Positions 1 to 14,660 of a DNA stretch of 37,089 bases are shown here, one piece after another. The position numbers were made by a program, and so were the translations under genes. Position 1 is the stretch's first letter, and each line of letters starts with the position of its first letter. Below the pieces are notes generated by a model. It saw nothing but the letters and a program-made list of their open reading frames with translations, did no database searches and had not been told where the DNA came from. The stretch is taken from the NCBI RefSeq assembly GCF_021440345.1, contig NZ_JAKCNS010000007.1, positions 1 through 37,089 of the forward strand. Reading direction: 5' to 3'. This DNA is from Kluyvera intermedia. Lineage in GTDB: Bacteria; Pseudomonadota; Gammaproteobacteria; Enterobacterales; Enterobacteriaceae.

Positions 1-1098
<1,098 letters not shown>

Positions 1099-1128
1099 TT
1101 GCTGATATTATTTGACGCAATGCGCAAT

Positions 1129-1156
1129 AAAAGGGCATCATTTGATGCCCTTTTTA
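1129..1156 (+). terminator. Intrinsic terminator after tufB
   Basis: The arms AAAGGGCATCA and TGATGCCCTTT form a perfect stem with a two-base gap, followed by further T residues. It lies about 30 bases after the tufB stop and separates the tRNA-tufB operon from secE-nusG. Confidence 0.9.
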
Positions 1157-1198
1157 TACGCTGTCGAACCAGAACCTGGCTCATCAGTGATTATTTTT

Positions 1199-1215
1199 GC
1201 CATAATCATTGCTGA
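1199..1215 (+). promoter_or_regulatory. Possible secE-nusG promoter region (-10 CATAAT)
   Basis: Between the tufB terminator and secE there is a -10-like CATAAT at 1201-1206. No convincing -35 is seen 16-18 bases upstream. A roughly 110-base leader follows, with a small hairpin (CCGAAA / TTTCGG, 1242-1258). The promoter must be in this 170-base gap because a strong terminator precedes it, but the exact position is uncertain. Confidence 0.4.
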
Positions 1216-1320
1216 GACAGGCTCTGTAGAGGGCGTTTAGTCCGAAACTCAATTTCGGTTTGGATCGCCTCGCACTCGCGGGGTGGAAATGTTTGTAGAA
1301 TACTTCTGACAGGTTGGTTT

Positions 1321-1704
1321 ATGAGTGCGAATACCGAAGCTCAAGGGAGCGGGCGCGGCCTGGAAGCGATGAAGTGGGTAGCCGTTGCCGTCTTGCTGAT
1401 CGTAGCAATCGTAGGTAACTACCTTTATCGTGACATGATGCTGCCGCTGCGTGCGCTGGCCGTAGTAATTATTATTGCTGCAGCGGGTGGTGTCGCGCTG
1501 TTGACGACGAAAGGCAAAGCGACCGTTGCGTTTGCTCGTGAAGCGAGAACTGAAGTTCGTAAGGTGATTTGGCCGACTCGCCAGGAAACGCTGCACACTA
1601 CGCTGATCGTTGCTGCGGTCACTGCGGTAATGTCACTGATCCTGTGGGGGCTGGATGGTATTCTGGTTCGCCTGGTATCCTTTATCACTGGCCTGAGGTT
1701 CTAA
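1321..1704 (+). CDS. secE: Preprotein translocase subunit SecE
   Basis: SecE is the essential small subunit of the SecYEG channel in the inner membrane; it clamps the two halves of SecY. The product is 127 residues, the E. coli length. Two hydrophobic segments are near residues 18-36 and 43-61. The conserved cytoplasmic amphipathic stretch with [12 protein letters not shown] follows (about residues 78-89), then the C-terminal membrane helix. It starts at the ATG in MSANTEAQ, as in E. coli, although no strong ribosome-binding site is seen. nusG begins one base after the stop codon region, so the two genes are co-transcribed and probably translationally coupled. Confidence 0.98.
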   Translation: MSANTEAQGSGRGLEAMKWVAVAVLLIVAIVGNYLYRDMMLPLRALAVVIIIAAAGGVALLTTKGKATVAFAREARTEVRKVIWPTRQETLHTTLIVAAVTAVMSLILWGLDGILVRLVSFITGLRF

Positions 1705-1705
1705 G

Positions 1706-2251
1706 ATGTCTGAAGCACCTAAAAAGCGTTGGTACGTCGTTCAGGCGTTTTCCGGTTTTGAAGGCCGTGTAGCCACGTCGCTGCGCGAGCATATCAAATT
1801 ACAAAACATGGAAGAGCTGTTCGGCGAAGTTATGGTTCCGACCGAAGAAGTGGTCGAAATCCGTGGCGGCCAGCGTCGCAAAAGCGAACGTAAATTCTTC
1901 CCGGGCTATGTACTCGTTCAGATGGTGATGAACGATGCAAGCTGGCACCTGGTGCGCAGCGTTCCGCGCGTGATGGGCTTTATCGGTGGTACCTCTGACC
2001 GCCCAGCGCCTATCAGCGACAAAGAAGTTGATGCGATCATGAACCGCCTGCAGCAGGTTGGTGATAAGCCGCGTCCTAAAACAATGTTTGAACCTGGTGA
2101 AATGGTTCGCGTCAGCGACGGTCCATTCGCAGACTTTAACGGCGTTGTTGAAGAAGTTGATTACGAAAAATCCCGCCTGAAAGTTTCTGTTTCTATCTTC
2201 GGTCGTGCGACCCCGGTAGAACTCGACTTTGCTCAGGTTGAGAAAGCGTAA
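1706..2251 (+). CDS. nusG: Transcription termination/antitermination factor NusG
   Basis: NusG binds the RNA polymerase clamp through its N-terminal domain. Through its C-terminal KOW domain it contacts Rho or ribosomal protein S10, coupling transcription to translation or termination. The 181-residue product matches the E. coli length and has the NGN core ([14 protein letters not shown] near the N-terminus) and the KOW motif with [17 protein letters not shown] (about residues 131-147). The gene starts two bases after the secE stop codon and forms the second gene of a bicistronic operon. It is followed by the hairpin at 2290-2329. Confidence 0.98.
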   Translation: MSEAPKKRWYVVQAFSGFEGRVATSLREHIKLQNMEELFGEVMVPTEEVVEIRGGQRRKSERKFFPGYVLVQMVMNDASWHLVRSVPRVMGFIGGTSDRPAPISDKEVDAIMNRLQQVGDKPRPKTMFEPGEMVRVSDGPFADFNGVVEEVDYEKSRLKVSVSIFGRATPVELDFAQVEKA

Positions 2252-2282
2252 GACGGCGATCAAAAAAGCATCGATTTAATCG

Positions 2283-2311
2283 TTGCACGAGGCGCGAAAT
2301 TGGCATACAAT
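2283..2311 (+). promoter_or_regulatory. rplKA (L11 operon) sigma-70 promoter
   Basis: TTGCAC (2283-2288), a 17-base spacer and TACAAT (2306-2311) form a near-consensus promoter. The expected start is near 2318, giving a leader of about 90 bases before rplK. This is the position of the L11 promoter in E. coli. Confidence 0.88.
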
Positions 2312-2329
2312 TTCGCGCCTTTTGTTTTT
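2290..2329 (+). terminator. Terminator-like hairpin after nusG, overlapping the L11 promoter
   Basis: The 12-base arms AGGCGCGAAATT (2290-2301) and AATTTCGCGCCT (2309-2320) are perfectly complementary, with a 7-base loop and a T-rich tail. The stem contains the spacer and -10 of the rplK promoter. Only transcripts arriving from nusG can fold it; transcripts started at the L11 promoter lack the left arm. Confidence 0.8.
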
Positions 2330-2360
2330 ATGGGCATCTGCCTGTAAAGCGAATTTTTAT

Positions 2361-3545
<1,185 letters not shown>

Positions 3546-3553
3546 GATTCGCC

Positions 3554-3582
3554 TTTACGTGGGCGGTGGATTTGTCTACAAT
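3554..3582 (+). promoter_or_regulatory. rplJL-rpoBC (L10) sigma-70 promoter
   Basis: TTTACG (3554-3559), a 17-base spacer and TACAAT (3577-3582) match the position and sequence of the E. coli L10 promoter, the main promoter for the beta operon. The expected start is near 3589, inside the second arm of an imperfect inverted repeat (ACGTGGG at 3557-3563, CCCACGT at 3589-3595). Confidence 0.85.
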
Positions 3583-3630
3583 TCTACCCCCACGTTTGTT
3601 AACGAAAGTTAGCAAATAAAAAGATTTGTT

Positions 3631-3725
3631 CGTTGGAGCCTGGCCTATCCAGGCCTCCGTCGAAGACCGCAGGTGTTTCGAAAGAAGCTTAATGCCCTGC
3701 GTAGACGGTGACAGAACGCTAAGAT
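3631..3725 (+). promoter_or_regulatory. L10-(L7/L12) translational control site in the rplJ leader
   Basis: The 250-base rplJ leader can form a branched structure: CCGTC (3657-3661) pairs with GACGG (3704-3708), enclosing GCAGG (3669-3673) with CCTGC (3696-3700). In E. coli the L10-L7/L12 complex binds this leader region and blocks rplJ translation. The rest of the leader to 3839 holds no gene; it contains a repeated GAGTTCCGG (3795 and 3809) before the ribosome-binding site. Confidence 0.7.
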
Positions 3726-3839
3726 TATTTTTAATACTCTGGCTTGTTTCTGCTCACCGTATTTAGACGCTCTTTCCGTTGGGGAGAGTGAAGTGAGTTC
3801 CGGAACATGAGTTCCGGCAAACATCCAGGAGCAAAGCTA

Positions 3840-4337
3840 ATGGCTTTAAATCTTCAAGACAAACAAGCGATTGTTGCTGAAGTCAGCGAAGTAGCCAAAG
3901 GCGCGCTGTCTGCAGTAGTTGCGGATTCCCGTGGCGTAACTGTAGACAAAATGACTGAACTGCGTAAAGCAGGTCGTGAAGCTGGCGTATACATGCGTGT
4001 TGTTCGTAACACCCTGCTGCGCCGCGTCGTTGAAGGTACTCCTTTCGAGTGCCTGAAAGACACGTTTGTTGGTCCGACCCTGATTGCATACTCTATGGAA
4101 CACCCGGGCGCAGCTGCTCGTCTGTTCAAAGAGTTCGCGAAAGCGAATGCAAAATTTGAGGTCAAAGCCGCAGCCTTTGAAGGTGAGTTGATCCCGGCAT
4201 CGCAAATCGATCGCCTGGCTACACTGCCAACCTACGAAGAAGCAATTGCACGCCTGATGGCAACCATGAAAGAAGCTTCGGCTGGCAAACTGGTTCGCAC
4301 TCTGGCTGCTGTACGCGATGCGAAAGAAGCTGCTTAA
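3840..4337 (+). CDS. rplJ: 50S ribosomal protein L10
   Basis: L10 anchors the L7/L12 dimers to the ribosomal stalk base and, with L7/L12, represses its own translation. The product is 165 residues, beginning [17 protein letters not shown] as in E. coli. The frame is open further upstream to 3807, but the ATG at 3840 is preceded by a clear AGGAG (3826-3830) and matches the family N-terminus. It is the first gene of the rplJL-rpoBC operon. The N-terminal domain binds 23S rRNA and L11, and the C-terminal helix ([16 protein letters not shown]) binds L7/L12 dimers. Confidence 0.98.
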   Translation: MALNLQDKQAIVAEVSEVAKGALSAVVADSRGVTVDKMTELRKAGREAGVYMRVVRNTLLRRVVEGTPFECLKDTFVGPTLIAYSMEHPGAAARLFKEFAKANAKFEVKAAAFEGELIPASQIDRLATLPTYEEAIARLMATMKEASAGKLVRTLAAVRDAKEAA

Positions 4338-4403
4338 TAGCGGTTGTCTTTGTAAAGTATTTGCTTACGTATAAACTTATTCTGATTTTCAGGAACAATT
4401 TAA

Positions 4404-4769
<366 letters not shown>

Positions 4770-4808
4770 GCCAACTTTTCTAGTTGAAGCCTGAGAAATC
4801 AGGCCGAT

Positions 4809-4839
4809 GGCTGGTGACTTTTTAGTCACCAGCCATTTT
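4809..4839 (+). terminator. rplL-rpoB attenuator (partial terminator)
   Basis: The perfect 11-base arms GGCTGGTGACT (4809-4819) and AGTCACCAGCC (4824-4834) with a TTTT loop are followed by ATTTTG. In E. coli the equivalent hairpin ends about four fifths of transcripts, setting ribosomal protein output above that of RNA polymerase. Confidence 0.9.
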
Positions 4840-5087
4840 GCGCTGTAAGGCGCCAGTAGCGTTTCACACTGTTTGACTGCTGGCTGTCCTAACAATGCCT
4901 GTTTCTATCGACGACTTAATATATTGCGACAGGGTGCTCGCTCTGTGTAAATCGCAATGAAATGGTTTAAGCGTGATAGCAACAGGTATTGCGGAAAGTG
5001 TTCCATTTTCCGGTCAACAAAATAGTGTTGCACAAACTGTCTGCCAATGGACAGATGCGTCGACTTGTCAGCGAGCTGAGGAACCCT
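4840..5087 (+). other. Untranslated rplL-rpoB spacer
   Basis: The stretch between the attenuator and rpoB (the whole rplL-rpoB gap is 318 bases) contains no credible gene. In E. coli this spacer carries an RNase III processing site that separates the ribosomal protein and polymerase parts of the message. Small inverted repeats are visible, for example CCTGT near 4899 with ACAGG near 4930, but the cleavage site cannot be placed by eye. Confidence 0.5.
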
Positions 5088-8000
5088 ATGGTTTACTCCT
5101 ATACCGAGAAAAAACGTATTCGTAAGGATTTTGGTAAACGTCCGCAGGTTCTGGACATACCTTATCTCCTTTCTATCCAGCTTGACTCGTTCCAGAAGTT
5201 TATCGAGCAAGATCCCGAAGGTCAGTATGGTCTGGAAGCAGCTTTCCGTTCCGTATTCCCGATTAAAAGCTACAGCGGTTATTCGGAGCTGCAATACGTC
5301 AGCTACCGCCTGGGCGAACCGGTGTTTGACGTTCAGGAATGTCAGATTCGTGGCGTGACTTACTCCGCACCGCTGCGCGTAAAACTGCGTCTGGTGATCT
5401 ACGAGCGCGAAGCGCCGGAAGGCACCGTTAAAGACATCAAAGAACAAGAAGTGTACATGGGCGAAATTCCGCTCATGACCGACAACGGTACCTTTGTTAT
5501 CAACGGTACTGAGCGTGTTATCGTTTCTCAGCTGCACCGTAGCCCAGGCGTCTTCTTTGACTCCGATAAAGGTAAAACCCACTCTTCGGGTAAAGTGCTG
5601 TATAACGCGCGTATCATCCCTTACCGTGGTTCCTGGCTGGACTTCGAGTTCGATCCGAAAGACAACCTGTTTGTCCGTATCGACCGTCGTCGTAAACTGC
5701 CTGCGACCATCATTCTGCGTGCCCTGCAGTACACCACTGAGCAGATCCTTGACCTGTTCTTTGACAAAGTTGTCTTCGAAATTCGCGACAACAAACTGCA
5801 GATGGAACTGGTGCCAGAGCGCCTGCGTGGTGAAACTGCCTCCTTCGATATCGAAGCGAATGGCAAGATCTACGTAGAAAAAGCGCGTCGTATTACTGCG
5901 CGTCATATTCGCCAGCTGGAAAAAGACGATATCAAGCATATCGAAGTTCCGGTTGAGTACATCGCGGGTAAAGTTGCAGCTAAAGACTACGTTGACGAAT
6001 CTACCGGTGAGCTGATCTGTGCAGCGAACATGGAGCTGAGCCTGGATCTGCTGGCTAAGCTGAGCCAGTCTGGTCACAAGCGTATCGAAACGCTGTTCAC
6101 CAACGATCTGGACCATGGCGCATACATTTCTGAAACTATCCGTGTCGACCCAACCAACGACCGCCTGAGCGCGCTGGTAGAAATCTACCGCATGATGCGC
6201 CCTGGTGAGCCGCCGACTCGTGAAGCTGCAGAAAGCCTGTTCGAGAACCTGTTCTTCTCTGAAGACCGTTATGACCTCTCTGCGGTCGGTCGTATGAAGT
6301 TCAACCGTTCTCTGCTGCGCGACGAAATCGAAGGTTCCGGTATCCTGAGCAAAGAAGACATCATCGAAGTGATGAAAAAGCTCATCGATATCCGTAACGG
6401 TAAAGGCGAAGTCGATGATATCGACCACCTCGGCAACCGTCGTATCCGTTCCGTAGGCGAAATGGCGGAAAACCAATTCCGCGTTGGCCTGGTACGTGTA
6501 GAGCGTGCGGTGAAAGAGCGTCTGTCTCTGGGCGATCTGGATACCCTGATGCCTCAGGATATGATCAACGCCAAGCCGATTTCTGCAGCAGTGAAAGAGT
6601 TCTTCGGTTCCAGCCAGCTGTCTCAGTTTATGGACCAGAACAACCCGCTGTCTGAGATTACGCACAAACGTCGTATCTCTGCCCTCGGCCCAGGCGGTCT
6701 GACCCGTGAACGTGCAGGCTTTGAAGTTCGAGACGTACACCCGACTCACTACGGTCGCGTATGTCCAATCGAAACGCCTGAAGGTCCAAACATCGGTCTG
6801 ATCAACTCCCTGTCCGTGTACGCACAGACTAACGAATACGGCTTCCTCGAGACTCCGTATCGTAAAGTGACCGACGGTGTTGTAACCGACGAAATTCATT
6901 ACCTGTCTGCTATCGAAGAAGGTAACTACGTCATCGCTCAGGCGAACTCCAACCTGGATGACGAAGGCCACTTTGTAGAAGACCTGGTAACTTGCCGTAG
7001 CAAAGGCGAATCGAGCCTCTTCAGCCGCGACCAGGTTGACTACATGGACGTATCCACCCAGCAGGTGGTATCCGTCGGTGCGTCCCTGATCCCGTTCCTG
7101 GAACACGATGACGCCAACCGTGCATTGATGGGTGCGAACATGCAACGTCAGGCCGTTCCAACTCTGCGTGCTGATAAGCCGCTGGTTGGTACCGGTATGG
7201 AACGTGCTGTTGCCGTTGACTCCGGTGTTACTGCAGTTGCTAAGCGTGGCGGTACCGTTCAGTACGTCGACGCATCCCGTATCGTTATCAAAGTTAACGA
7301 AGACGAGATGTATCCGGGCGAAGCGGGTATCGACATCTATAACCTGACCAAATACACCCGTTCTAACCAGAACACCTGTATTAACCAGATGCCGTGTGTG
7401 TCTCTGGGTGAGCCAATCGAGCGCGGTGACGTGCTGGCAGATGGTCCATCTACCGACCTCGGTGAGCTGGCGCTCGGTCAGAACATGCGCGTGGCGTTCA
7501 TGCCATGGAACGGTTACAACTTCGAAGACTCCATCCTCGTATCCGAGCGTGTTGTTCAGGAAGACCGTTTCACCACCATCCACATTCAGGAACTGGCATG
7601 TGTGTCCCGTGACACCAAGCTGGGGCCTGAAGAGATCACCGCTGACATCCCTAACGTGGGTGAAGCTGCGCTCTCCAAACTGGATGAATCCGGTATCGTT
7701 TACATCGGCGCTGAAGTGACCGGTGGTGACATTCTGGTTGGTAAGGTAACGCCGAAAGGTGAAACCCAGCTGACGCCAGAAGAGAAACTGCTGCGTGCGA
7801 TCTTCGGTGAGAAAGCGTCTGACGTTAAAGACTCTTCTCTGCGCGTACCAAACAGCGTTTCCGGTACCGTTATCGACGTTCAGGTCTTTACTCGCGATGG
7901 CGTAGAAAAAGACAAACGTGCGCTGGAAATCGAAGAGATGCAGCTGAAGCAGGCCAAAAAAGACCTGTCTGAAGAACTGCAGATCCTCGAAGCTGGCCTG

Positions 8001-9116
8001 TTTAGCCGTATCTACGCGGTGCTGGTTGCCGGCGGTGTTGAAGCTGAGAAGCTCGACAAACTGCCTCGCGATCGCTGGCTGGAACTCGGCCTGACCGACG
8101 AAGAGAAACAAAATCAGCTGGAACAGCTGGCTGAGCAGTACGACGAACTGAAACACGAGTTCGAGAAAAAACTCGAAGCGAAACGCCGCAAAATCACCCA
8201 AGGCGACGATCTGGCACCGGGCGTGCTGAAGATTGTTAAGGTATACCTGGCCGTTAAACGCCGTATCCAGCCTGGTGATAAAATGGCAGGTCGTCACGGT
8301 AACAAGGGTGTTATCTCCAAGATCAACCCGATCGAAGATATGCCACACGATGCTAACGGTACGCCGGTAGATATCGTACTGAACCCGCTGGGCGTACCAT
8401 CGCGTATGAACATCGGTCAGATCCTTGAAACCCACCTGGGTATGGCTGCGAAAGGTATCGGCGATAAGATCAACGCCATGCTGAAACAGCAGCAAGAAGT
8501 CGCGAAACTGCGCGAGTTCATCCAGCGTGCTTACGATCTGGGTACCGACGTTCGTCAGAAAGTCGACCTGAGCACCTTCACCGATGACGAAGTGCTGCGT
8601 CTGGCAGAGAACCTGAAGAAAGGTATGCCAATCGCAACGCCAGTATTCGATGGTGCTAAAGAGTCAGAAATCAAAGAGTTGCTGCAACTCGGCGGTCTGC
8701 CTTCTTCTGGTCAGATTACCCTGTTCGACGGTCGTACCGGTGAGCAGTTTGAGCGTCAGGTAACCGTAGGTTACATGTACATGCTGAAACTGAACCACCT
8801 GGTTGATGACAAGATGCATGCGCGTTCTACCGGTTCTTACAGCCTGGTTACTCAGCAGCCGCTGGGTGGTAAGGCGCAGTTCGGTGGTCAGCGCTTCGGG
8901 GAGATGGAAGTGTGGGCGCTGGAAGCATATGGCGCAGCATACACCCTGCAGGAAATGCTCACCGTTAAGTCTGATGACGTGAATGGCCGTACTAAGATGT
9001 ATAAAAACATCGTAGACGGTAACCATCAGATGGAACCGGGCATGCCGGAATCCTTCAACGTACTGTTGAAAGAAATCCGTTCCCTGGGTATCAACATCGA
9101 GCTGGAAGACGAGTAA
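5088..9116 (+). CDS. rpoB: DNA-directed RNA polymerase subunit beta
   Basis: The beta subunit forms one pincer of the RNA polymerase core and half of the active site. The product is 1342 residues, the E. coli length. It starts at the ATG of [17 protein letters not shown], preceded by GAGGAACCCT. The frame is open upstream to 4989, but that extension does not belong to the family. The rifampicin-binding cluster [20 protein letters not shown] followed by RRISAL is wild type at the positions usually altered in resistance (E. coli D516, H526, S531), so rifampicin sensitivity of the target is inferred. The C-terminal clamp-anchor [21 protein letters not shown] is intact. rpoC follows after 76 bases. 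Confidence 0.98.
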   Translation: MVYSYTEKKRIRKDFGKRPQVLDIPYLLSIQLDSFQKFIEQDPEGQYGLEAAFRSVFPIKSYSGYSELQYVSYRLGEPVFDVQECQIRGVTYSAPLRVKLRLVIYEREAPEGTVKDIKEQEVYMGEIPLMTDNGTFVINGTERVIVSQLHRSPGVFFDSDKGKTHSSGKVLYNARIIPYRGSWLDFEFDPKDNLFVRIDRRRKLPATIILRALQYTTEQILDLFFDKVVFEIRDNKLQMELVPERLRGETASFDIEANGKIYVEKARRITARHIRQLEKDDIKHIEVPVEYIAGKVAAKDYVDESTGELICAANMELSLDLLAKLSQSGHKRIETLFTNDLDHGAYISETIRVDPTNDRLSALVEIYRMMRPGEPPTREAAESLFENLFFSEDRYDLSAVGRMKFNRSLLRDEIEGSGILSKEDIIEVMKKLIDIRNGKGEVDDIDHLGNRRIRSVGEMAENQFRVGLVRVERAVKERLSLGDLDTLMPQDMINAKPISAAVKEFFGSSQLSQFMDQNNPLSEITHKRRISALGPGGLTRERAGFEVRDVHPTHYGRVCPIETPEGPNIGLINSLSVYAQTNEYGFLETPYRKVTDGVVTDEIHYLSAIEEGNYVIAQANSNLDDEGHFVEDLVTCRSKGESSLFSRDQVDYMDVSTQQVVSVGASLIPFLEHDDANRALMGANMQRQAVPTLRADKPLVGTGMERAVAVDSGVTAVAKRGGTVQYVDASRIVIKVNEDEMYPGEAGIDIYNLTKYTRSNQNTCINQMPCVSLGEPIERGDVLADGPSTDLGELALGQNMRVAFMPWNGYNFEDSILVSERVVQEDRFTTIHIQELACVSRDTKLGPEEITADIPNVGEAALSKLDESGIVYIGAEVTGGDILVGKVTPKGETQLTPEEKLLRAIFGEKASDVKDSSLRVPNSVSGTVIDVQVFTRDGVEKDKRALEIEEMQLKQAKKDLSEELQILEAGLFSRIYAVLVAGGVEAEKLDKLPRDRWLELGLTDEEKQNQLEQLAEQYDELKHEFEKKLEAKRRKITQGDDLAPGVLKIVKVYLAVKRRIQPGDKMAGRHGNKGVISKINPIEDMPHDANGTPVDIVLNPLGVPSRMNIGQILETHLGMAAKGIGDKINAMLKQQQEVAKLREFIQRAYDLGTDVRQKVDLSTFTDDEVLRLAENLKKGMPIATPVFDGAKESEIKELLQLGGLPSSGQITLFDGRTGEQFERQVTVGYMYMLKLNHLVDDKMHARSTGSYSLVTQQPLGGKAQFGGQRFGEMEVWALEAYGAAYTLQEMLTVKSDDVNGRTKMYKNIVDGNHQMEPGMPESFNVLLKEIRSLGINIELEDE

Positions 9117-9192
9117 CTCTCGCTCAAACAGGTCACTGGTGCCGGGGTAAGACCCGGCGCCAGATTGTGCTAACTCCGACGGGAGCAAATCC

Positions 9193-13416
<4,224 letters not shown>

Positions 13417-13441
13417 TCGTTCACGTTAGTGCGATAAGTTG

Positions 13442-13472
13442 AAAAGGCCAGTCATCATGACTGGCCTTTTTT
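13442..13472 (+). terminator. Intrinsic terminator of the rpoBC operon
   Basis: The arms AAAAGGCCAGTC and GACTGGCCTTTT enclose a 5-base loop (ATCAT), followed by more T residues. It begins 26 bases after the rpoC stop and isolates the following accessory genes from rpoC transcription. Confidence 0.93.
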
Positions 13473-13504
13473 ATTGTTCTTTTTTTGTATCCCCCCATAT
13501 TTAG

Positions 13505-13541
13505 CACTGCCAGGCTCCAGCCTGGAATATTGTGCAGTGCC
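13505..13541. repeat. Nested inverted repeat upstream of the ABC importer operon
   Basis: An inner pair CCAGGC (13511-13516) and GCCTGG (13521-13526) is enclosed by an outer pair GCACTG (13505-13510) and CAGTGC (13536-13541). It lies roughly 40 to 75 bases upstream of the predicted transcription start and could be an operator. The binding protein is unknown. Confidence 0.5.
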
Positions 13542-13573
13542 TCACTCTGACCTTCTTTTGGCTTGGCTATACT
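13532..13573 (+). promoter_or_regulatory. Predicted promoter of the ABC importer operon with CRP-like site
   Basis: A good -10, TATACT (13568-13573), has no recognisable -35. TGTGC-N6-TCACT (13532-13547) matches the CRP half-sites at 8 of 10 positions. Its centre is about 41 bases before the expected start, the class II activator position. This would explain the missing -35. Confidence 0.5.
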
Positions 13574-13619
13574 GCATCGGGTATTGCGTCTAACTCTACC
13601 TCAGAAAATGGATAACCTC

Positions 13620-14582
13620 ATGAATAAAAAAATATTTTCTTATTTCATTGGCTCTGCAACTGCAATGGCGCTTTCTGCAGTTATCGCCAATCCTGTTTTT
13701 GCCGCAGACACCCAACCGCATAAACCTAAAATAGCGTTAGTTATGAAATCGCTGGCGAATGAGTTTTTCCTGACGATGGAAAATGGCGCAAAAGACTATC
13801 AAAAGAAAAATGCGGATAAATTCGATTTGGTTTCTAACGGGATTAAAAATGAAACCGACACCTCAAGTCAGATCCAAATCGTTGAGCAGATGATTGTGTC
13901 AAAAGCGGACGCCATTATTATCGCGCCGTCCGATTCGAAAGCGCTGGTTCCGGTAGTGAAAAAGGCGGTTGATGCCGGTATCCTGGTGATTAATATCGAC
14001 AACCAATTCGATGCTGCGGTGCTGAAAGACAAAGGCTTGAACGTGCCATTCGTTGGGCCAAATAACCGCAAAGGGGCGAAAGATATTGGCGACTATCTGG
14101 CGAAACATCTCAAGGCGGGCGACGAGGTCGGCATTATCGAAGGTATTCCAACCTCCACTAACTCACAGCAGCGTACGCTTGGTTTCCAGGATGCAATGTC
14201 TGCTGGTGGCATGAAAGTGGTTTCCGTACAGTCCGGTCAGTGGGAGATGAATAATGCCAACGCCATTGCGGCGGCTATGCTGAGCGAATACCCGAATATC
14301 AAAGCGCTGCTGGCGGACAACGATAATATGGCTCTGGGTGCGGTTTCGGCGATTCGTGCAGCCGGGAAACGTGGCCAGGTACAGGTTGTCGGCTATGACA
14401 ATATCGAAGCGATTAAGCCGATGCTGCAGGACGGTCGCGTGCTGGCGACGGCGGATCAGTTCGCATCCCAGCAGGCAGTCTTCGGGATTGATACTGCGCT
14501 GGATGCGTTAAAAGCCGGGAAGAAACAGAGTGAACTCTCTGGTAGCGTTGAAACGCCGGTTAAACTGATTGTGAAGCAGTAA
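13620..14582 (+). CDS. Sugar-type ABC importer, periplasmic binding protein (RbsB-like)
   Basis: This is a 320-residue periplasmic binding protein of the ribose/galactose class (Peripla_BP_4 type fold). It would capture a sugar or polyol in the periplasm and hand it to the permease encoded downstream. A signal peptide with MNKK, a hydrophobic core and a likely signal peptidase I cut after VFA (residue 28) is clear. The mature part starts the first lobe with KPKIALVMKSLANEFF and has VEQMIVSKADAIIIAP and VGYDNIEAIKPMLQDG, typical of the family. I chose the ATG at 13620 because it gives a standard signal peptide; the frame is open to 13563. The substrate cannot be read from the sequence. There is no kinase, isomerase or regulator gene next to it to suggest one. 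Confidence 0.9.
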   Translation: MNKKIFSYFIGSATAMALSAVIANPVFAADTQPHKPKIALVMKSLANEFFLTMENGAKDYQKKNADKFDLVSNGIKNETDTSSQIQIVEQMIVSKADAIIIAPSDSKALVPVVKKAVDAGILVINIDNQFDAAVLKDKGLNVPFVGPNNRKGAKDIGDYLAKHLKAGDEVGIIEGIPTSTNSQQRTLGFQDAMSAGGMKVVSVQSGQWEMNNANAIAAAMLSEYPNIKALLADNDNMALGAVSAIRAAGKRGQVQVVGYDNIEAIKPMLQDGRVLATADQFASQQAVFGIDTALDALKAGKKQSELSGSVETPVKLIVKQ

Positions 14583-14596
14583 CCCGCATCTGACTC

Positions 14597-14627
14597 TCCG
14601 GGGTCATGTTGATGGCCCCGGATTTTT
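14597..14627 (+). terminator. Intercistronic hairpin, likely partial terminator
   Basis: TCCGGGG (14597-14603) pairs with CCCCGGA (14616-14622) and the stem extends inward by CAT/ATG, followed by TTTTT. It sits between the binding-protein and ATPase genes. By analogy with other binding-protein importers it should make the binding protein more abundant than the membrane parts. Confidence 0.75.
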
Positions 14628-14660
14628 ATAGGGATTCGACAGAGCAGGTGCGTGCGTAAA

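Noticed and set aside
3807-3839. N-terminal extension of rplJ by 11 codons
   Set aside because: The ATG at 3840 has a clear AGGAG and matches L10; the upstream bases belong to the regulated leader.
4989-5087. N-terminal extension of rpoB by 33 codons
   Set aside because: The family starts at [11 protein letters not shown], the ATG at 5088 has GAGGA upstream, and the upstream part is the known untranslated spacer.
6600-6710. Rifampicin-resistance substitutions in rpoB
   Set aside because: The cluster reads as wild type at the usual positions.
4905-8495. A very long open frame antisense to rpoB (about 1200 codons)
   Set aside because: It mirrors the third-position bias of highly expressed rpoB. 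Its translation has no family resemblance, no ribosome-binding site, and the sense frame is an essential conserved gene. Similar antisense frames occur over rpoC and hemE.
13563-13619. Upstream start for the importer binding protein
   Set aside because: The upstream ATG overlaps the predicted -10 element and would put extra residues before a standard signal peptide.
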